Shown piece after piece: positions 23,010 through 34,336 of a stretch of 64,000 nt of DNA (positions are counted from its first letter, which is position 1; each line of letters begins with the position of its first letter). The position numbers and the translations under genes are program-made. Source of the DNA: Jaapia argillacea MUCL 33604 (Eukaryota > Basidiomycota > Agaricomycetes > Jaapiales > Jaapiaceae); NCBI GenBank assembly GCA_000697665.1, contig KL197721.1, forward strand, positions 28,400-92,399, in the 5' to 3' direction. The notes under the pieces are model-generated. The model was not told the DNA's origin. It saw only the letters and a list, made by a program, of their open reading frames with translations, and did no database searches.

Positions 23010-23870
23010 TCAAGATGTTCCAAGGAGTTCATTCCACGGTGGCAGGTCGAAGAAAGATGGCAACTTGGACCACGCCACCTGCTTCCTTGCTTCAAAAGCC
23101 TCCCTTCCAAAGTTGAGACAAGATGCGCAAAGTCCAACTTCCCACACCACAGACCACGAAGCCAAGCTGTAGAGATACGGGGTAGGGTTCCAGAGCCTTG
23201 CAAATAACCGCAACTTCTTCATTTCACAATCTTTCCTCGTCACTCCGCAATTGCTGGGTTTGTGAAGCCAACCAAACGAAGTCTCTGCTTGAAATTGAAA
23301 GAGCTTCTCTCCCCCTTGCATACATCGCCGCTGATCCTCCGGAGATAGGATCGCAGTCGAGCCGTCTGATCTGATCATCCCTTTCAGCAGATAACTCGAA
23401 AAATCGTCGACGAGGCAAAAGCAGTAAAAGGCAACCGGAAGTATGGAGAGCACTTTGGTCTCCCATGCCAACGCGATTACATCGAGTAGGGCGTCTTGAC
23501 CTTCCTCTATAGCAACCCAACCATCTTCGGCATTTTTATACGCTTCGAGAGAGTGAGAAAATTCCGACTGTAGGCGGGCCGTGGCATCCTTCACGAAATG
23601 TGTGATATTTTACTTCATGCCAAGTCGGAGGATGGCACCGATGACAGCAATGGGCTGGAAGCCTTGGTCCCGGAAGTATCCAAAGTTTCATAGAATCAGC
23701 GGGGAAAGTCATACATGGGCCATCCACTTACCTCCTATCGTGAAGGGCGCGCAGCATGTGGGAAACATCGGCCGCGGTGTCCGATAAGTCTGCGAATGGG
23801 CAACCGTCAATGGATTCTTCAGGTACCTCCGTAGACAGCGAGAACATATCCCGAAAGATCGGGGAGGAAG
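23010..23870 (-). pseudogene. BTB/POZ family protein copy B, 5'-truncated with a lost splice acceptor
   Basis: A counterpart of the intact gene at 27056-28052. The N-terminal third is missing because the duplication junction cuts exon 1: reading leftwards, the BTB domain begins only around FRDMFSLST. The intron acceptor AG used in the intact copy (CTTTAG) reads CTTTGG here. Exon 2 still encodes the C-terminal module (SNCGVTRKDC, LCASC, FFDLPPWNELLGTS). Confidence 0.85.
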
Positions 23871-23972
23871 GGTGAGATTAGTGTCAGTGTTGTTAAGGGG
23901 GAACAGGGACTGGAAGGGGTGAAGCTCAAAGGAAGTGCTGTGAAAGTTATGGAAGGAGTTTTGGAGATTTGA
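23863..23972 (+). pseudogene. PhzF 3' fragment
   Basis: About 110 bases matching the last codons and stop of the PhzF-like gene (19951-20062), joined to exon 1 of BTB copy B. The word GGGAGGAAG is close to both parents at the joint, which suggests microhomology. Confidence 0.85.
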
Positions 23973-24247
23973 GGGACGGCTTGCTGGACAGAATATTGGA
24001 CTCCTGCTTTAGCTGCATTCGTTCCCGGATCGCTGTAACTGCTTCAATATGCCTCAATTGGCTACATTCTCTGGTGTTCTCACCTAGCTAGACTGACGAG
24101 CGATAACCTACCAGCATATGCACAAGGCATGGTCTTTTCCCATGAAAAGGGTGGACGCGACCAAGACGCGTGGTGTTCCCGTGATTTGTGTCGAACCCAC
24201 ACTCGCGTTCTGCGAATACCGTGATTTTATTGCTCGAATCCTCGTTC

Positions 24248-24674
24248 ATGTCCAAGCGAGCGGTCTTATTTTTCCACCATATTATGAACAAGAACAAGAA
24301 GCGAGCACTTCATGACATGGCCATGAATTTCAAGTTATCTGGATGGTGCAAGTTCGGATTCCCTGGCGTTGTAGTCACGGTCGTTCAAGGGGAATCCCTT
24401 GGTATGCATGAGTATATCAGACGAATCAAGGTGAGTTAGATCGCCAGTCATTCAGTCCTAGAAAGTTACCCATTGAGTCGACTTCTGGGATTAGGCTATG
24501 AGATGGCAGCAGGTTCGCGTTGAGACGATTGACGACGTGGACGATGACAAGTCCTTTGGCAACCATCGATCTGGTCTGCAAGAGGTTGAAGCCATCTCAG
24601 ATATCACTCAAGCCCTTCGACCTCTAGGTCTTGAGCCTTGGTTCCGCAAGGCCATGGGTTATGCACCGAAGTGA
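24248..24674 (+). CDS. DUF1115 (RWDD2 C-terminal domain)-like protein, copy 2
   Basis: Two exons (24248-24430, 24495-24674) encode 120 residues. Compared with copy 1 there is a 6-base in-frame insertion in the GVVV-VQGES loop. Exon 2 encodes an identical protein with only a handful of base differences, whereas the intron and flanks differ much more. Domain evidence is as for copy 1. Confidence 0.65.
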
Positions 24675-25583
24675 CCTCACAACCATTTCTGTGGATCTCA
24701 TACTCAACATATACCTCTGGTTGCAAAGTGTCGGTATCCATGTGCACTGTTCTAAAGAGCTCGCTAATACTCTAGTTTCAGCTCGCGCTCTATTATGTGG
24801 ACGACCGTGCGCTCAGGACGGCAAATGGCATCAGAACCTGAATCCTGGCGTGGATCTTGAATCGTTCCCGATTCCTGTCCCACACTCAGGAATTGACGGC
24901 TGTTTGAGTTGATCCGCCCTCGTTTATTCACTCCTGAAATTTGTCAGTTTCCTCGACCTCACAGCCGCACCGCTGCATGATTACGGCGAAGCCGGCAGAA
25001 ACCTCCTTTTCCTTGGATGGTTGCCGCCAATGCGACTCTGCGAGATGGCACCATACACTTGTGCCTTTTGCGGGGGCGATGGTTGTGATGATGTGATGGT
25101 GGCCATCGCGGTCGTTCCTCGGGGAGAAATGGTTGGGGAATGGAAACGATGAGTATTGGTATTGACCTGATGGGATACTTAGGGGATGTCGAGGCGACGG
25201 CGGCAAGCTACGAGGGGATGGGAGAGGAATTTTAGTGCGAAGTATATCAAAAGAAGCTTGTGTTTTTTCACTGCCTCCCTGTACTTGGATCCATTCATGC
25301 ATCGTTCGGGGCAGAATCAAGATTTGGGGGATGGGGAGCCCACCCACAGCCAGTGTCATTACTATGTGCGTATCTCATCATGTAAAAGTCTTGGTATACG
25401 AGGAATGACCCCGTCAGCTGAAGAGCGAAAACCATAACTCCACATGAGCAACGGCTGGGAAACTGTGTGCCGACTCGGAGTTAACTATGTTCGGGGAGTT
25501 AATGCCAATGGGGTTCATTATGCATGATGAACTGACATACCGACGAAGGTTTGATCTCGAAATAAACGCGCCTCCAATCCCTC
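24675..25583. other. Spacer of duplication unit 2
   Basis: No gene called. Diverged copy of 20782-21564 with several insertions and deletions. Confidence 0.5.
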
Positions 25584-26620
25584 TCACGCGGACGATGCCG
25601 CAATCAGCTCGTTCCAAGGCGGAAGATCGAACAAGGATGGAAGTTTGTCCCATATTATCTGGCGAGCCGCCTCAAACCTCTGCTTTCCACCAGCAATACA
25701 AGCGGGACACAGATCATCGTTCCATTCTTCATTCCAATCTTCGAGTGCCCAGCTTTGGGGCAAAGGATTCCAAAGATTGATAAACAAGGCCCTCCTCGCC
25801 TGAGTGCAATCGTCAGCGCTGCCACAGGGAGTAAGGTCATGTAGCCATGCAAACGAAGCGGCAGCTTGCTCCCATAAGACCTTTTCTTTACCGCCAAGAT
25901 AACGTCGCTGGTTGTCAGAGGACAGCGTGGCGATCGTTCCATCGTTCCGTTGTTCGCCTTCCAGGCCCCATATTAAATCGTTGTTGAGGCATGTATAAAA
26001 AGCGATGGGAAGGATGGATAATACTCCAGTCTCTGAAGCGAGGGATATTGCATCGATGGTGACCGCTGGTTCTTCGCAGATTGCCACGTAGCCGTCAATG
26101 GCGAGGAGTTCTTCAAGAGAGGATGGCCATTCTTTTTGAAGGAGCGCTATGGAATCGTCTCGCAAGTGATCAATGCCGTACTTCTTGCCCAGGCGCAGCA
26201 AAGCACTGACAACTGCGATCGGTTGAAGAACATCGGAGCGGAAATATCTAAGTCGTCGTACAACAGGTATAAGGCTGGATGAAATCCAGCGACGTGGAAA
26301 CAATTAGTGATCACTCACCGCCTGTTATGGAGAGCTCGTAGCATGTGTTCCACCTCTTCAGCAGTGTCCGATAAATGCACTACTGGACAACCGTCGATGG
26401 TCTCTGAGGCAGAAGGGGTGGAAAGCGAGAACATGTCGCGAAATATTGGGGAGTTCTCATACAAGATACCTTTGAAAATCTTGAACTGCGTTGAACCGGC
26501 CACCAGGATGACATTGCCGTCGTCGTACCAAACATCGGATCTACGCAGTGACTGGGCGGTGTCGTCGGCGGTCGTATTGATTCGAGGACGTTTTGGAACC
26601 CTGTCAAGGTCGGATGACAT
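25584..26620 (-). CDS. BTB/POZ family protein A', intact
   Basis: Exon 1 is 26620-26319, exon 2 is 26247-25584; phase is kept and the product is 321 residues. Residues about 30-100 form the BTB fold (SDVWYDDGNVILVAGST, SPIFRDMFSL, GCPVVHLSDTAEEVEHMLRAL). The middle is helical and includes LLRLGKKYGIDHLRDD. The C-terminal third has CGSADDC, LW-P-P, LCPAC and WDKLPSLFDLPPWNEL, shared by all family members here. BTB proteins of this kind often act as adaptors for cullin-3 ubiquitin ligases; for this fungal family that is inference only. The intron sits at the family's fixed place, just before YFR. Confidence 0.88.
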
Positions 26621-27055
26621 GGCACCTGGGTTGTACCCTGTCGGAGGCGGCAGGGTGCGACTGAGGTGCCTGGTTACACTGTACTTACAGTATGTAATAT
26701 TGCAACGCTGTGATGCCACCTTGGGCCTTGGGTCAACACCTGGCGTGTGATTGGGGTCATTATTGTATTAGCTCCACGTCATAACATAGTAGAGGGATTA
26801 CATTTACAAAACTCTCGGAAGCATGTATATAGGGCGGCCGTTGCTCAAAAGTACGTTGCGAAGTTACATGCAACCATGACACGATCGTATATCGACAGCT
26901 TGACGAAGAGTCCCAGAATAGGACGACAGATCCACGGTTGGTGTTGTATGGAGATGTCAAGAGTTGCCTTCAGGTTGCAGGTAAGTATCAGGGTTCTAAT
27001 AAGAATACGGTCGCAAACCTTGGAGATTTAAAGAGACGGCCGCCCGCACAACCAA
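26621..27055. other. Spacer between BTB copies A' and B'
   Basis: No gene seen; diverged copy of 22602-23009. Confidence 0.5.
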
Positions 27056-28052
27056 TCAAGATGTTCCGATGAGCTCATTCCACGGCGGCAGGTCAAAGAA
27101 AGATGGCAGTTTGGACCACGCCCCCTGCTTCCCTGCTTCAAAGGCCTCCCTCCCGAAGTCAATACAAGATGCGCAAAGTCCAACTTCCCACTCCGCGGAC
27201 CACGCATCCAGGATGCAGAGCTCCGGACTAGGGCTCCAGAGGCTTGCAAATAATCGCAACTTCTTCATTTCACAATCCCTCCTCGTCACTCCACAATTGC
27301 TTGATGTGTGAAGCCATCCAAACGAAGTCTCTGCTTGAAGTTGGATGAGCTTTTCTTTCCCAAATATACATCGTCGCTGATCCTCCGAAGATAGGATCGC
27401 AGTCGAATGGTCTGATCTGATCTTCCCTTTTAGAAGATAAGTTGAAAAATCATCGCCGAGGCAAAAGCAGTAAAATGCAACCGGAAGAGTGGAGAGCATC
27501 TTGGTCTCCCATGCCAACGCGATTACATCAAGTAGGTTGCCTGGAGCTTCCTCTATAGCAACCCAACCATCAGGCAACTTTTCATACTCTCCGAGAGAGT
27601 GGGGAAATTCGGACTGCAGGCGAGCTGTGGCATCCTCCACGAAATGTGTGATATTGTACTTCATGCCAAGGCGGAGGATGGCACCAATGACAACAATGGG
27701 CTGGAAGCCTTGGTCCCGGAAGTATCTAAAGTTTCGTAGAATCAGCAGGGAAAGTCATACATGGGCCATCCACTTACCTCCTATCGTGAAGGGCGCGCAG
27801 CATGTGCGAAACATCGGCCGTGGTGTCGGATAAGTGCACGACTGGGCAGCCGTCAATGGATTCTTCAGGTACCTCCGTGGACAACGAGAACATATCTTGA
27901 AAGATCGGGGAGGAGGCAGACAAGATGCCCCGGAAAACTTTGAACTGTGTCGATTCGGCGATCAGGATGACATTGCCATCGTCGAACCAGACGTCGGCAC
28001 TGCGAATGAGCGGTTGAACATCATCGGTACATGCGCGCTTTGTCGCAGGCAT
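27056..28052 (-). CDS. BTB/POZ family protein B', intact
   Basis: Exon 1 is 28052-27778, exon 2 is 27725-27056; phase is kept and the product is 314 residues. The N-terminus is short and basic, then comes the BTB domain (ADVWFDDGNVILIAESTQFKV, IFQDMFSL, GCPVVHLSDTTADVSHML). The helical middle includes LRLGMKYNITHF, and the C-terminal module has CGVTRRDC, LCASC and WSKLPSFFDLPPWNEL. It is the complete parent of the broken copy at 23010-23870. Function is unknown beyond the likely protein-interaction role of the BTB fold. Confidence 0.88.
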
Positions 28053-28658
28053 GTTAATGTTGCCTTGAGGTCAGATGTGTTTGGCCGTAAATCCTCGAGT
28101 GGTTGGCAACACGTACGACTGGCGCAGACAAAAACATGACTAGTGCAATGTTACTATAAGAACGTGACCACATACACGTGATATGTGACCGTATTAATCC
28201 ACTGAAAATTGTACAACGCGATAGACGAGCACAGTGGACGAAGCAAAAGATTATGACAGAATATCGCAAGGTGAGTTACCCAACGCCGAAAACCCGCAGA
28301 AAAGTAAAACAAAAGGCCTCTCCTGTATTCGCAATCCTACTCCGCCCAAAACAGAAACTTGTTCGGAACCACATTGGTGAGTATAGCTCAATAATCGACT
28401 GGGTAATGTCGAGCGAAGCTTTCGTATGTAGACGTCTGGCGAATCAAGTGTGCCGGGGAAGGATGGGAGAGACCCGGAAAATGGGACGGTAAAATTGATC
28501 GCGTTCTTCTTGGCGGACCGAGGAAGTGCGATTGGGATCGAGGAAAGTAGAATAAATTATAACATTAGTGAGATATGGCAGACAACGAGTTGAAGTGTGC
28601 GCGAATGGATGACGAGAATGGGATATGGCCATCGGTTCAAGCTGAAGCTGGTAATTCA
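28053..28658. other. Intergenic, nothing seen
   Basis: AT-rich stretch with no convincing open frame or repeat. Confidence 0.5.
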
Positions 28659-29722
28659 TTAGCCTTTGAAAGAGAAGGTAGTAAATCGACGAAACAACGA
28701 CGCACCAGCTAGTAACATTTCCCAAGGTGGTAGATCAAAGAACGAGGGTAGAAGCTCCCAAGTTTTGGATTGACTTGAAGTGAAGGCATCCTTTGCCGCT
28801 TGACGGCAAGCAGGGCAAAGGCCGGCTGCCCAACGATCATTCCATAACGAAAGGGCAAGAACACGTGGTATAGGGTTCCAAAGCCTGGCGAAATTGACGA
28901 GTTTGGCCATATAGCAGGTCCTGACCCCGCCATCGCACTGGGTATGCAACCACGAAAAGGCGTGTTCGGCCTGGTGATTCAGCAACCTCTCTCTTCCGCG
29001 GATGCAGTTTCTCATGTCATCGACGGGAATTGTGATAAAACGGGTGTCGGACCCTTGAGGCCGCCCCCAACCTAGTTCAGGAAGATCTTTGGATCGGGCG
29101 AGGCAGAGATAGGCGTATGGGAGAAGGGAAAGGACGTTGAGATCTCGCACCAACGTTATTATTTGTAGGACAGGGAATTTGATGGGTACTTTGCTGGTTG
29201 AAACTGACTGAAGTCCTTCCAATGTGTGGGGGTGGTTTGCTGGATGCGAGCTATGGCATCTTCGAATAAGTGGTTGATTTTGTATTTGTGACCCATCCGT
29301 GCAACCGCACATATGGTAGCAGGAGCTACCGGTTGATCCCCGCAGAAGTACTTGACGAAGGTGTAAAATAAGCACAATACAAATAAGACAAAGGAATCAA
29401 ATTCATACTGATGATTGTAGACAGCTTTTAACATGTGCTCGACCTGACTAGGAGTGTCAAATAAACGAACTACGGGACATCCTTCAACTTTGCCCTCCTC
29501 TGATGTGGGGTCAGATAAGGTGAACATGTCTCGAAATATCTCCGAGTTTTCTGAGAGAACACTGCGATGGACTTTGAAGAGCGTCGTCTCCACAAGCAGA
29601 ACAATGTTCCCATCCAAATACCAAACTTCCGAGCGAGTTGGAGGTTTTTCTGGAAGGCTTTCTGCAGTTTTCGAGTCTGCTCTCAGTTGTTTAGGGGGTC
29701 GTTCAGCCTGTTCCGTTGCCAT
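28659..29722 (-). pseudogene. BTB/POZ family protein C, apparently frameshifted
   Basis: The BTB exon (SEVWYLDGNIVLLVETTLFKV, SEIFRDMFTL, GCPVVRLFDTPSQVEHML) and the C-terminal module (CDGGVRTC, LCPAC, WELLPSFFDLPPWEML) are both readable. Two joints do not fit, however. The exon 1 donor after NHQ and the only nearby acceptor leave the wrong phase for YFCGDQ. About 29,160-29,200, the frame of HLFEDAIARI must also shift by one base to reach LVRDLNVLSLLPYAYL. It is either a decaying gene or the assembly has indels. Related most closely to copy D at 31388-32400. Confidence 0.6.
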
Positions 29723-29734
29723 TATGACTATGGG

Positions 29735-29819
29735 TGGGCCGCAATGGCCTAGCGGTACCATTGAGGCTGAGTGCTTGACCTTTGTCCTGCACTCACGGGT
29801 TCGAATCCCGTCAGGCCCA
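29735..29819 (+). tRNA. tRNA-like gene, isotype uncertain
   Basis: An internal A box (TGGCCTAGCGG) and B box (GGTTCGAATCC) are present, with a clean T arm (ACGGG/CCCGT) and ends that pair (TGGGCC with GGCCCA). A seven-pair stem TGAGTGC/GCACTCA replaces an ordinary anticodon arm and encloses a 14-base loop. The acceptor and D arm do not reach standard spacing. It may be an intron-bearing tRNA or a tRNA pseudogene; I could not assign an anticodon. It lies 13 bases from the start codon of BTB copy C, in the opposite direction. Confidence 0.6.
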
Positions 29820-29822
29820 CCA

Positions 29823-31387
29823 TTCTTCGACCGCTCCCATTTTGCACTTATCATCACTCCTTATCGACCACGTTCACTTCACGTTCGCCGACTTCGCAAA
29901 GCCGATTGCGTAACCCCACACATCCCCATTACAACAACCTCTCCGAAAACGGCGACCCAGAGTATTCAACTATTTCGGCAATCGACGGATCACACCCTTT
30001 CACATCATACCCCCCGGGTGACATCCCCGGACAAGCAATCGTAACCGTGTAAGCCCTGTAGTGTCTCAATGGAGTCCAACCCGAATGGGGCAGGCATCGG
30101 GTGGGTAACCACCCCGTTGAAGCTGGAGTCGTGGCCGACGGGACGGATGCTGTGACTGATTGTTGGTAAACGAGTTGGCGGGGTTGGGCGGAAAAGTGAC
30201 ATCGCATGATTAATAATTAGTTCTATAACCATTGTGTTGGGTTTAGGCTAGACTCCACCATAGGCGCATCAGCGCCTCAAGGAGAATAATTGAACTCATC
30301 ATCATCATCATCATGACTATGGGTAGGGCGGGATGATGGGGTGATGGGTAGAAGTCTTGTGTGATGCGCCATTTCTTTCGTCTGCTTCTGTTTGCATCCT
30401 TCCCCATTAGGGAATTCCTGAATTGTCTAAATCTGCGAGCCTTCCGACTCCAGATCGCGCCTGCATCCTCGCGGCATTCACAAATACCCGCCGCACCCGG
30501 TATCGCAGCAGCATTGCGAAGCTCGTTCAGACGAGCACCTATATGCGTTGGGGACACCGAGGAAAATTATCTCTCGATTTCCTCGAAGCTCACTGCCCAT
30601 TTACAGCTAAGGCTAACCTCGATTGACGTCCCTCCTCACTGTCCTCAGAGTGTTCGACTCGAGATTGGTTTTCGCTACACTTCCACCCATATCCTGATTA
30701 TCATACTGTATTCTCGTGTATTTGTTACACCAGTATCGGAAAACAATAAATTAGGCTGCCTCGGTCTTACTGAGCTGAGGCAGTTTCTTCGACGGTAAGT
30801 ATCTTTGTTCTACCTCGTTCGAGGCGATGGAGATTAGACTGCCTCACCCAACCTTGACGTTAGAGCGCCGTGAAGAGGCCAGTACGTGAATAGTCGGTCG
30901 TCACAATATCATGAGAACGTGCAGACATCGGCCAACCAAAACATCAGATGGTTATCCGACAGCTCGCTCGGGACAAATGATGGCAGGATCTAGTCAGAGG
31001 TCTACCCCATTCAAGACGGATGAAAAATAACAGAAGGATGAAAGGACGAAGGAAATCCCTGTTCGTTTCGACTGGGCGGAGGCGAGCGAAATTGACCATC
31101 ATGTAGCGGGGCATTTAAAATATCATTATTGTGGGAGGGAACAAGAAGGCGGATGCTACGTATATATTTGTGCGATAGTGGTGCTTTTGATGAGGAGCGG
31201 CGAGAGACAGGATTGGTCGCGGGAAACGTTGGAGACAGGCTTTGGGACGGAGGAGACTCCAAGTATGAGCATCGTAGCATTGATAGAATGAGGTTCGAAA
31301 GATTGAATTGGCGTGGGATTCGAAGTCGGTCAGGACGCAGCTGAAAATCTATACACTTAGAGGACGGGTGTAGCGGGCTGATGAGAA
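29823..31387. other. Intergenic, nothing convincing
   Basis: Contains a short CAT microsatellite at about 30296-30315 and several open frames without recognisable domains or agreement between frames. Confidence 0.5.
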
Positions 31388-32400
31388 CTACGTACCTTCC
31401 GCTAGCGTTTCCCAAGGAGGTAGATTATAGTACGAGGGAAGAAGTTCCCACAGTTTCTGTTGGCCAGAAATGAACTTTTCCTTTGCTACATTTCGGCACG
31501 TCGAACATAAAGCATCCTCCCACTGCCCATCTTCCCATGTGAGGAACGCGAGAAATCGAGGCATGGGTTGCCAAAGACGGATGAACCATTTGGTCCTGTA
31601 ATCGCGGCATGACTGCACTCTACACGCTCCCTGCAGCCAAGAGAAACATATATTTGCTTGGTTTCGCACTAGCCTTTCCCGACCTAGGGCGCATGCTTTG
31701 ATATCTGCCTCTGGGAAGGTCCCGACTGAGGCGTCAGAAAGTCGGAATCTGCCCCATAGGATGCCAGGAAATTCCTCGTGGGCCGAGATTTTGAGATAAG
31801 CGACGGGCAAAAGCGATGGGACGTCGAGTTCGCGTGCCAACAGCAGTGTCTCGAGGCAAGAAAATTCATCGAAGTCAGAAATTATAGCGGGCATATCGAG
31901 GAATGAGGAGAGGGTGGAGGGGAATCTCAAGCGAAGCCGGTGAATGGCGTCCTCAAACAAATGGTCGATCTTGTACTTGTGAGCAATTCGTGCGAGCGCA
32001 TATGTTGCTGCACCTGGTTGTGGTTGATCACTACGATAGTATCTTGAAGCTCCCAATGAAGCAAGCACAGAGGGACACGTAAATTGGGAAGACATCCGTA
32101 CCGACGATTATAGAGTGCTTTGAGCATATGCTCGACTTGGAGAGCAGAGTCGAAAAGGGTGACCACAGGGCAGCCTTCAATATCACTCTCCTCGGTGGGC
32201 TGAGACAGAGTGAACATGTCCCGGAGGATTTCTGAATTGTCGGAGAGGATGCTCTTATGTACTTTGAAAAGAGTCGTCTGGGCGAGGGGTACGATGTTGC
32301 CGTCAGGGTACCAAACCTCCGAACGGGATGGAGATTTGTGTGGCTCATTTTCAGCAGCGTCGGTTCGGTTTCGCTTTACAGGGGGCTGTTCGGTGGCCAT
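31388..32400 (-). CDS. BTB/POZ family protein D, intact
   Basis: Exon 1 is 32400-32102, exon 2 is 32042-31388; phase is kept and the product is 317 residues. BTB domain: SEVWYPDGNIVPLAQTTLFKV, SEILRDMFTL, GCPVVTLFDSALQVEHMLKAL. The middle part has IAHKYKIDHLFEDAIHRL. The C-terminal module has CRVQSC, LCSTC and WELLPSYYNLPPWETL. The start MATEQ is shared with copy C. Possible cullin-3 adaptor by analogy only. Confidence 0.88.
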
Positions 32401-32567
32401 GTCTCAGACACCAGATGCTGGATGGGTGAGGTGATGAAGGTTATCAGTTCTTGATGCGCCATCCGCACCGTTTTTTACTGCTCGGACCAAGTTTGGAAAT
32501 TCCCGACTTCATTCTTTTCCACAAAGTTTTGCAATCCTTCGAGACTAAGCTCCCAAAGACTTCCATC

Positions 32568-34336
32568 ATGTCTACATCACTCAAGCGGAAGAAGTCTGCT
32601 ACATCTCTTGCAGCGACTAAATCAAAACCATCAGAGGCAGGGAAGCCTCAAAAATCAGCTGGTCCCGCACTGGGAGCACCCTCACAGCATAAGCAGTCGA
32701 GTCGAAAAGGCAAGCGTGCATGGAGGAAAAATGTTGACTTAGGAGATGTCGAGGAAGGTCTCGAAGGTCTGAGAGCTGAGGAGAGGGTAACAGGGTACGT
32801 GGTCAACCTCTCTCCGACTTTCGTCCACTAGTTTGGCATCAAAGTTCCACCAACTGTACTGACAGAAGCATGGATATACTAGATCAACGCTGCAGAAGAA
32901 AACAGATCAAGAGTTGTTCCAGATAGATGTCAAAGGCGATGAGAGAGGTGAGCATTGCTTGTAGCCTCTTGACGTTCTTGCCCTTCACAGATGTCATGCA
33001 GTCCGCAAAGCCCTCCCACGATTTTCCAAGTCCCTCCTCTCATCCACCAAAATTCTCAATCAACGATCAGCCGTCCCAGCCGTCTTTTCTCGGGGCGCTG
33101 ATTCTTCTATAATCAAGAAACGCAAGCTGACCCACGAAGACAAAGAACGTCTTCTACGTATTGGCAGGCGCATGCGGAAAGGCCCACTCAATACCGTGAT
33201 GGATCCTACCGACTTTGGGAAGGGAAGCGCGATACTGGATGTGACTGAAGCAGTGAAGAGTAGCGGGACATATGACGTATGGGAAGCGAATGATTCTGAG
33301 GAAGAGGAGGTTAAGGATGGACTTGAGCATCTGAAAAAGCGCAAGGCTAAAGTGGGTATCATGCAAACTATACTTGCTGCAAGTTTTACTCAAATCATTT
33401 CTTTTAGCCCGCCAACGCCCCTCATCCTCACTCGTTGATCAAAGTGCCTGCCGTCGCTGAGCCCCACCAAGGGGCGTCCTACAACCCTCCCGTTTCCGCT
33501 CACCAAGAGCTCCTCCGAACAGCACACGAGATCGAGGAGAGACGGGTAAAAGAAGCTGAGAAGCTGAAAGCATGGTCTGAAAAGATGGAGAAGGCGAGAA
33601 AGGTTGCCGCGGAAGAAGCAGAACGAGTGGGAGTTGCTCCAGGCATGACCGTTGGTATCGTTGAAGAGGATGGAGTGGAGGCCGAAGCGGAAGAGGTGAT
33701 CGTAAAGAAGGCGCCGGAGAGAAAGACCAAGCAACAGAGGAACAAGGCCGCCAAATTGCGCGCAGAAGTACGTTCCCCCGTCTTATCGTTTAGCGAACTT
33801 TTTCTAATACTTTTTTTGGTTCGCAGAAGCGTCTCTTAGCCGAAAAGATAGCCCGAAAGCGACTCCTCGCCTCCATCACCACGGTGAAAGCTCTGCGCTC
33901 CAAAGTTGACCAGAGCCTGAACGAACGGAAACGTACACAATCTCAACGTGAACTTGCACTGCAAGAAAGGTTGACGAAGGGGCTTGCTGGACAACGGCTC
34001 GGCCGTCATAAGGTCCAGGAAGGTGACATTGACGTTCAGTTGGGAGAGGAACTCAGTGAGAGTTTACGGACGCTAAAGGTGAGTTCCTATTGAGACCTCG
34101 GTGATTTTGTTCGTGCTGAAGGCTTGGGCCCAATGTAGCCTGAAGGCAACCTTTTCCGTGATCGATTCCTCAGCATGCAAAACCGAGCATTAATAGAGCC
34201 TCGGGTACCAGTTTTGTAAGTTCTTCGCAACCCTGGTGTTCGACCAACTGACAAACCACATCCTCTTTGCAGGCCAAGAAAACGTGCGACCAAGGACAAG
34301 GTGTACGAGAAGCACGCTTGGAAGAGATTCGAGTGA
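32568..34336 (+). CDS. NOP53: Nop53/GLTSCR2-like 60S ribosome biogenesis factor
   Basis: Seven exons keep phase (32568-32794, 32883-32947, 33002-33351, 33408-33767, 33827-34078, 34139-34215, 34273-34336) and give 464 residues. Hallmarks of the family are the basic N-terminus with SRKGKRAWRKNVD, the LFQIDVKGDE segment, PHQGASYNPPVSAHQELL, the long Lys/Glu/Arg coiled coil, the basic KTKQQRNKAAK run, and the C-terminal LFRDRFLSMQNRALIEPRVPVLPRKR. Nop53 is a nucleolar protein that recruits the exosome helicase Mtr4 to pre-60S particles for ITS2 processing in yeast. No defect is visible. Confidence 0.93.

Larger units (their letters stand above)
19951..23872 (+). repeat. Tandem duplication unit 1
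   Basis: Starts inside the PhzF-like gene and carries a DUF1115 gene, BTB copy A and BTB copy B. The same order and orientation recur in 23863-27907. Homologous points are offset by 3910 bases at the PhzF stop, 3882 at the DUF1115 start and 4019 at the BTB-A start. Confidence 0.9.
23863..27907 (+). repeat. Tandem duplication unit 2
   Basis: Second copy of 19951-23872. Its right edge runs on into a complete BTB gene, while its left edge begins with a PhzF fragment. The ancestral order was therefore PhzF, DUF1115, BTB-A, BTB-B. Confidence 0.9.

Noticed and set aside
29735-29819. Selenocysteine or serine type II tRNA
   Set aside because: The acceptor and variable arm do not fit either type, and dikaryotic fungi are not known to use selenocysteine.
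30300-32500. Similarity of 30350-30430 to the NOP53 upstream region (shared GATGCGCCAT)
   Set aside because: Only a short word matches; the flanks do not align by eye.
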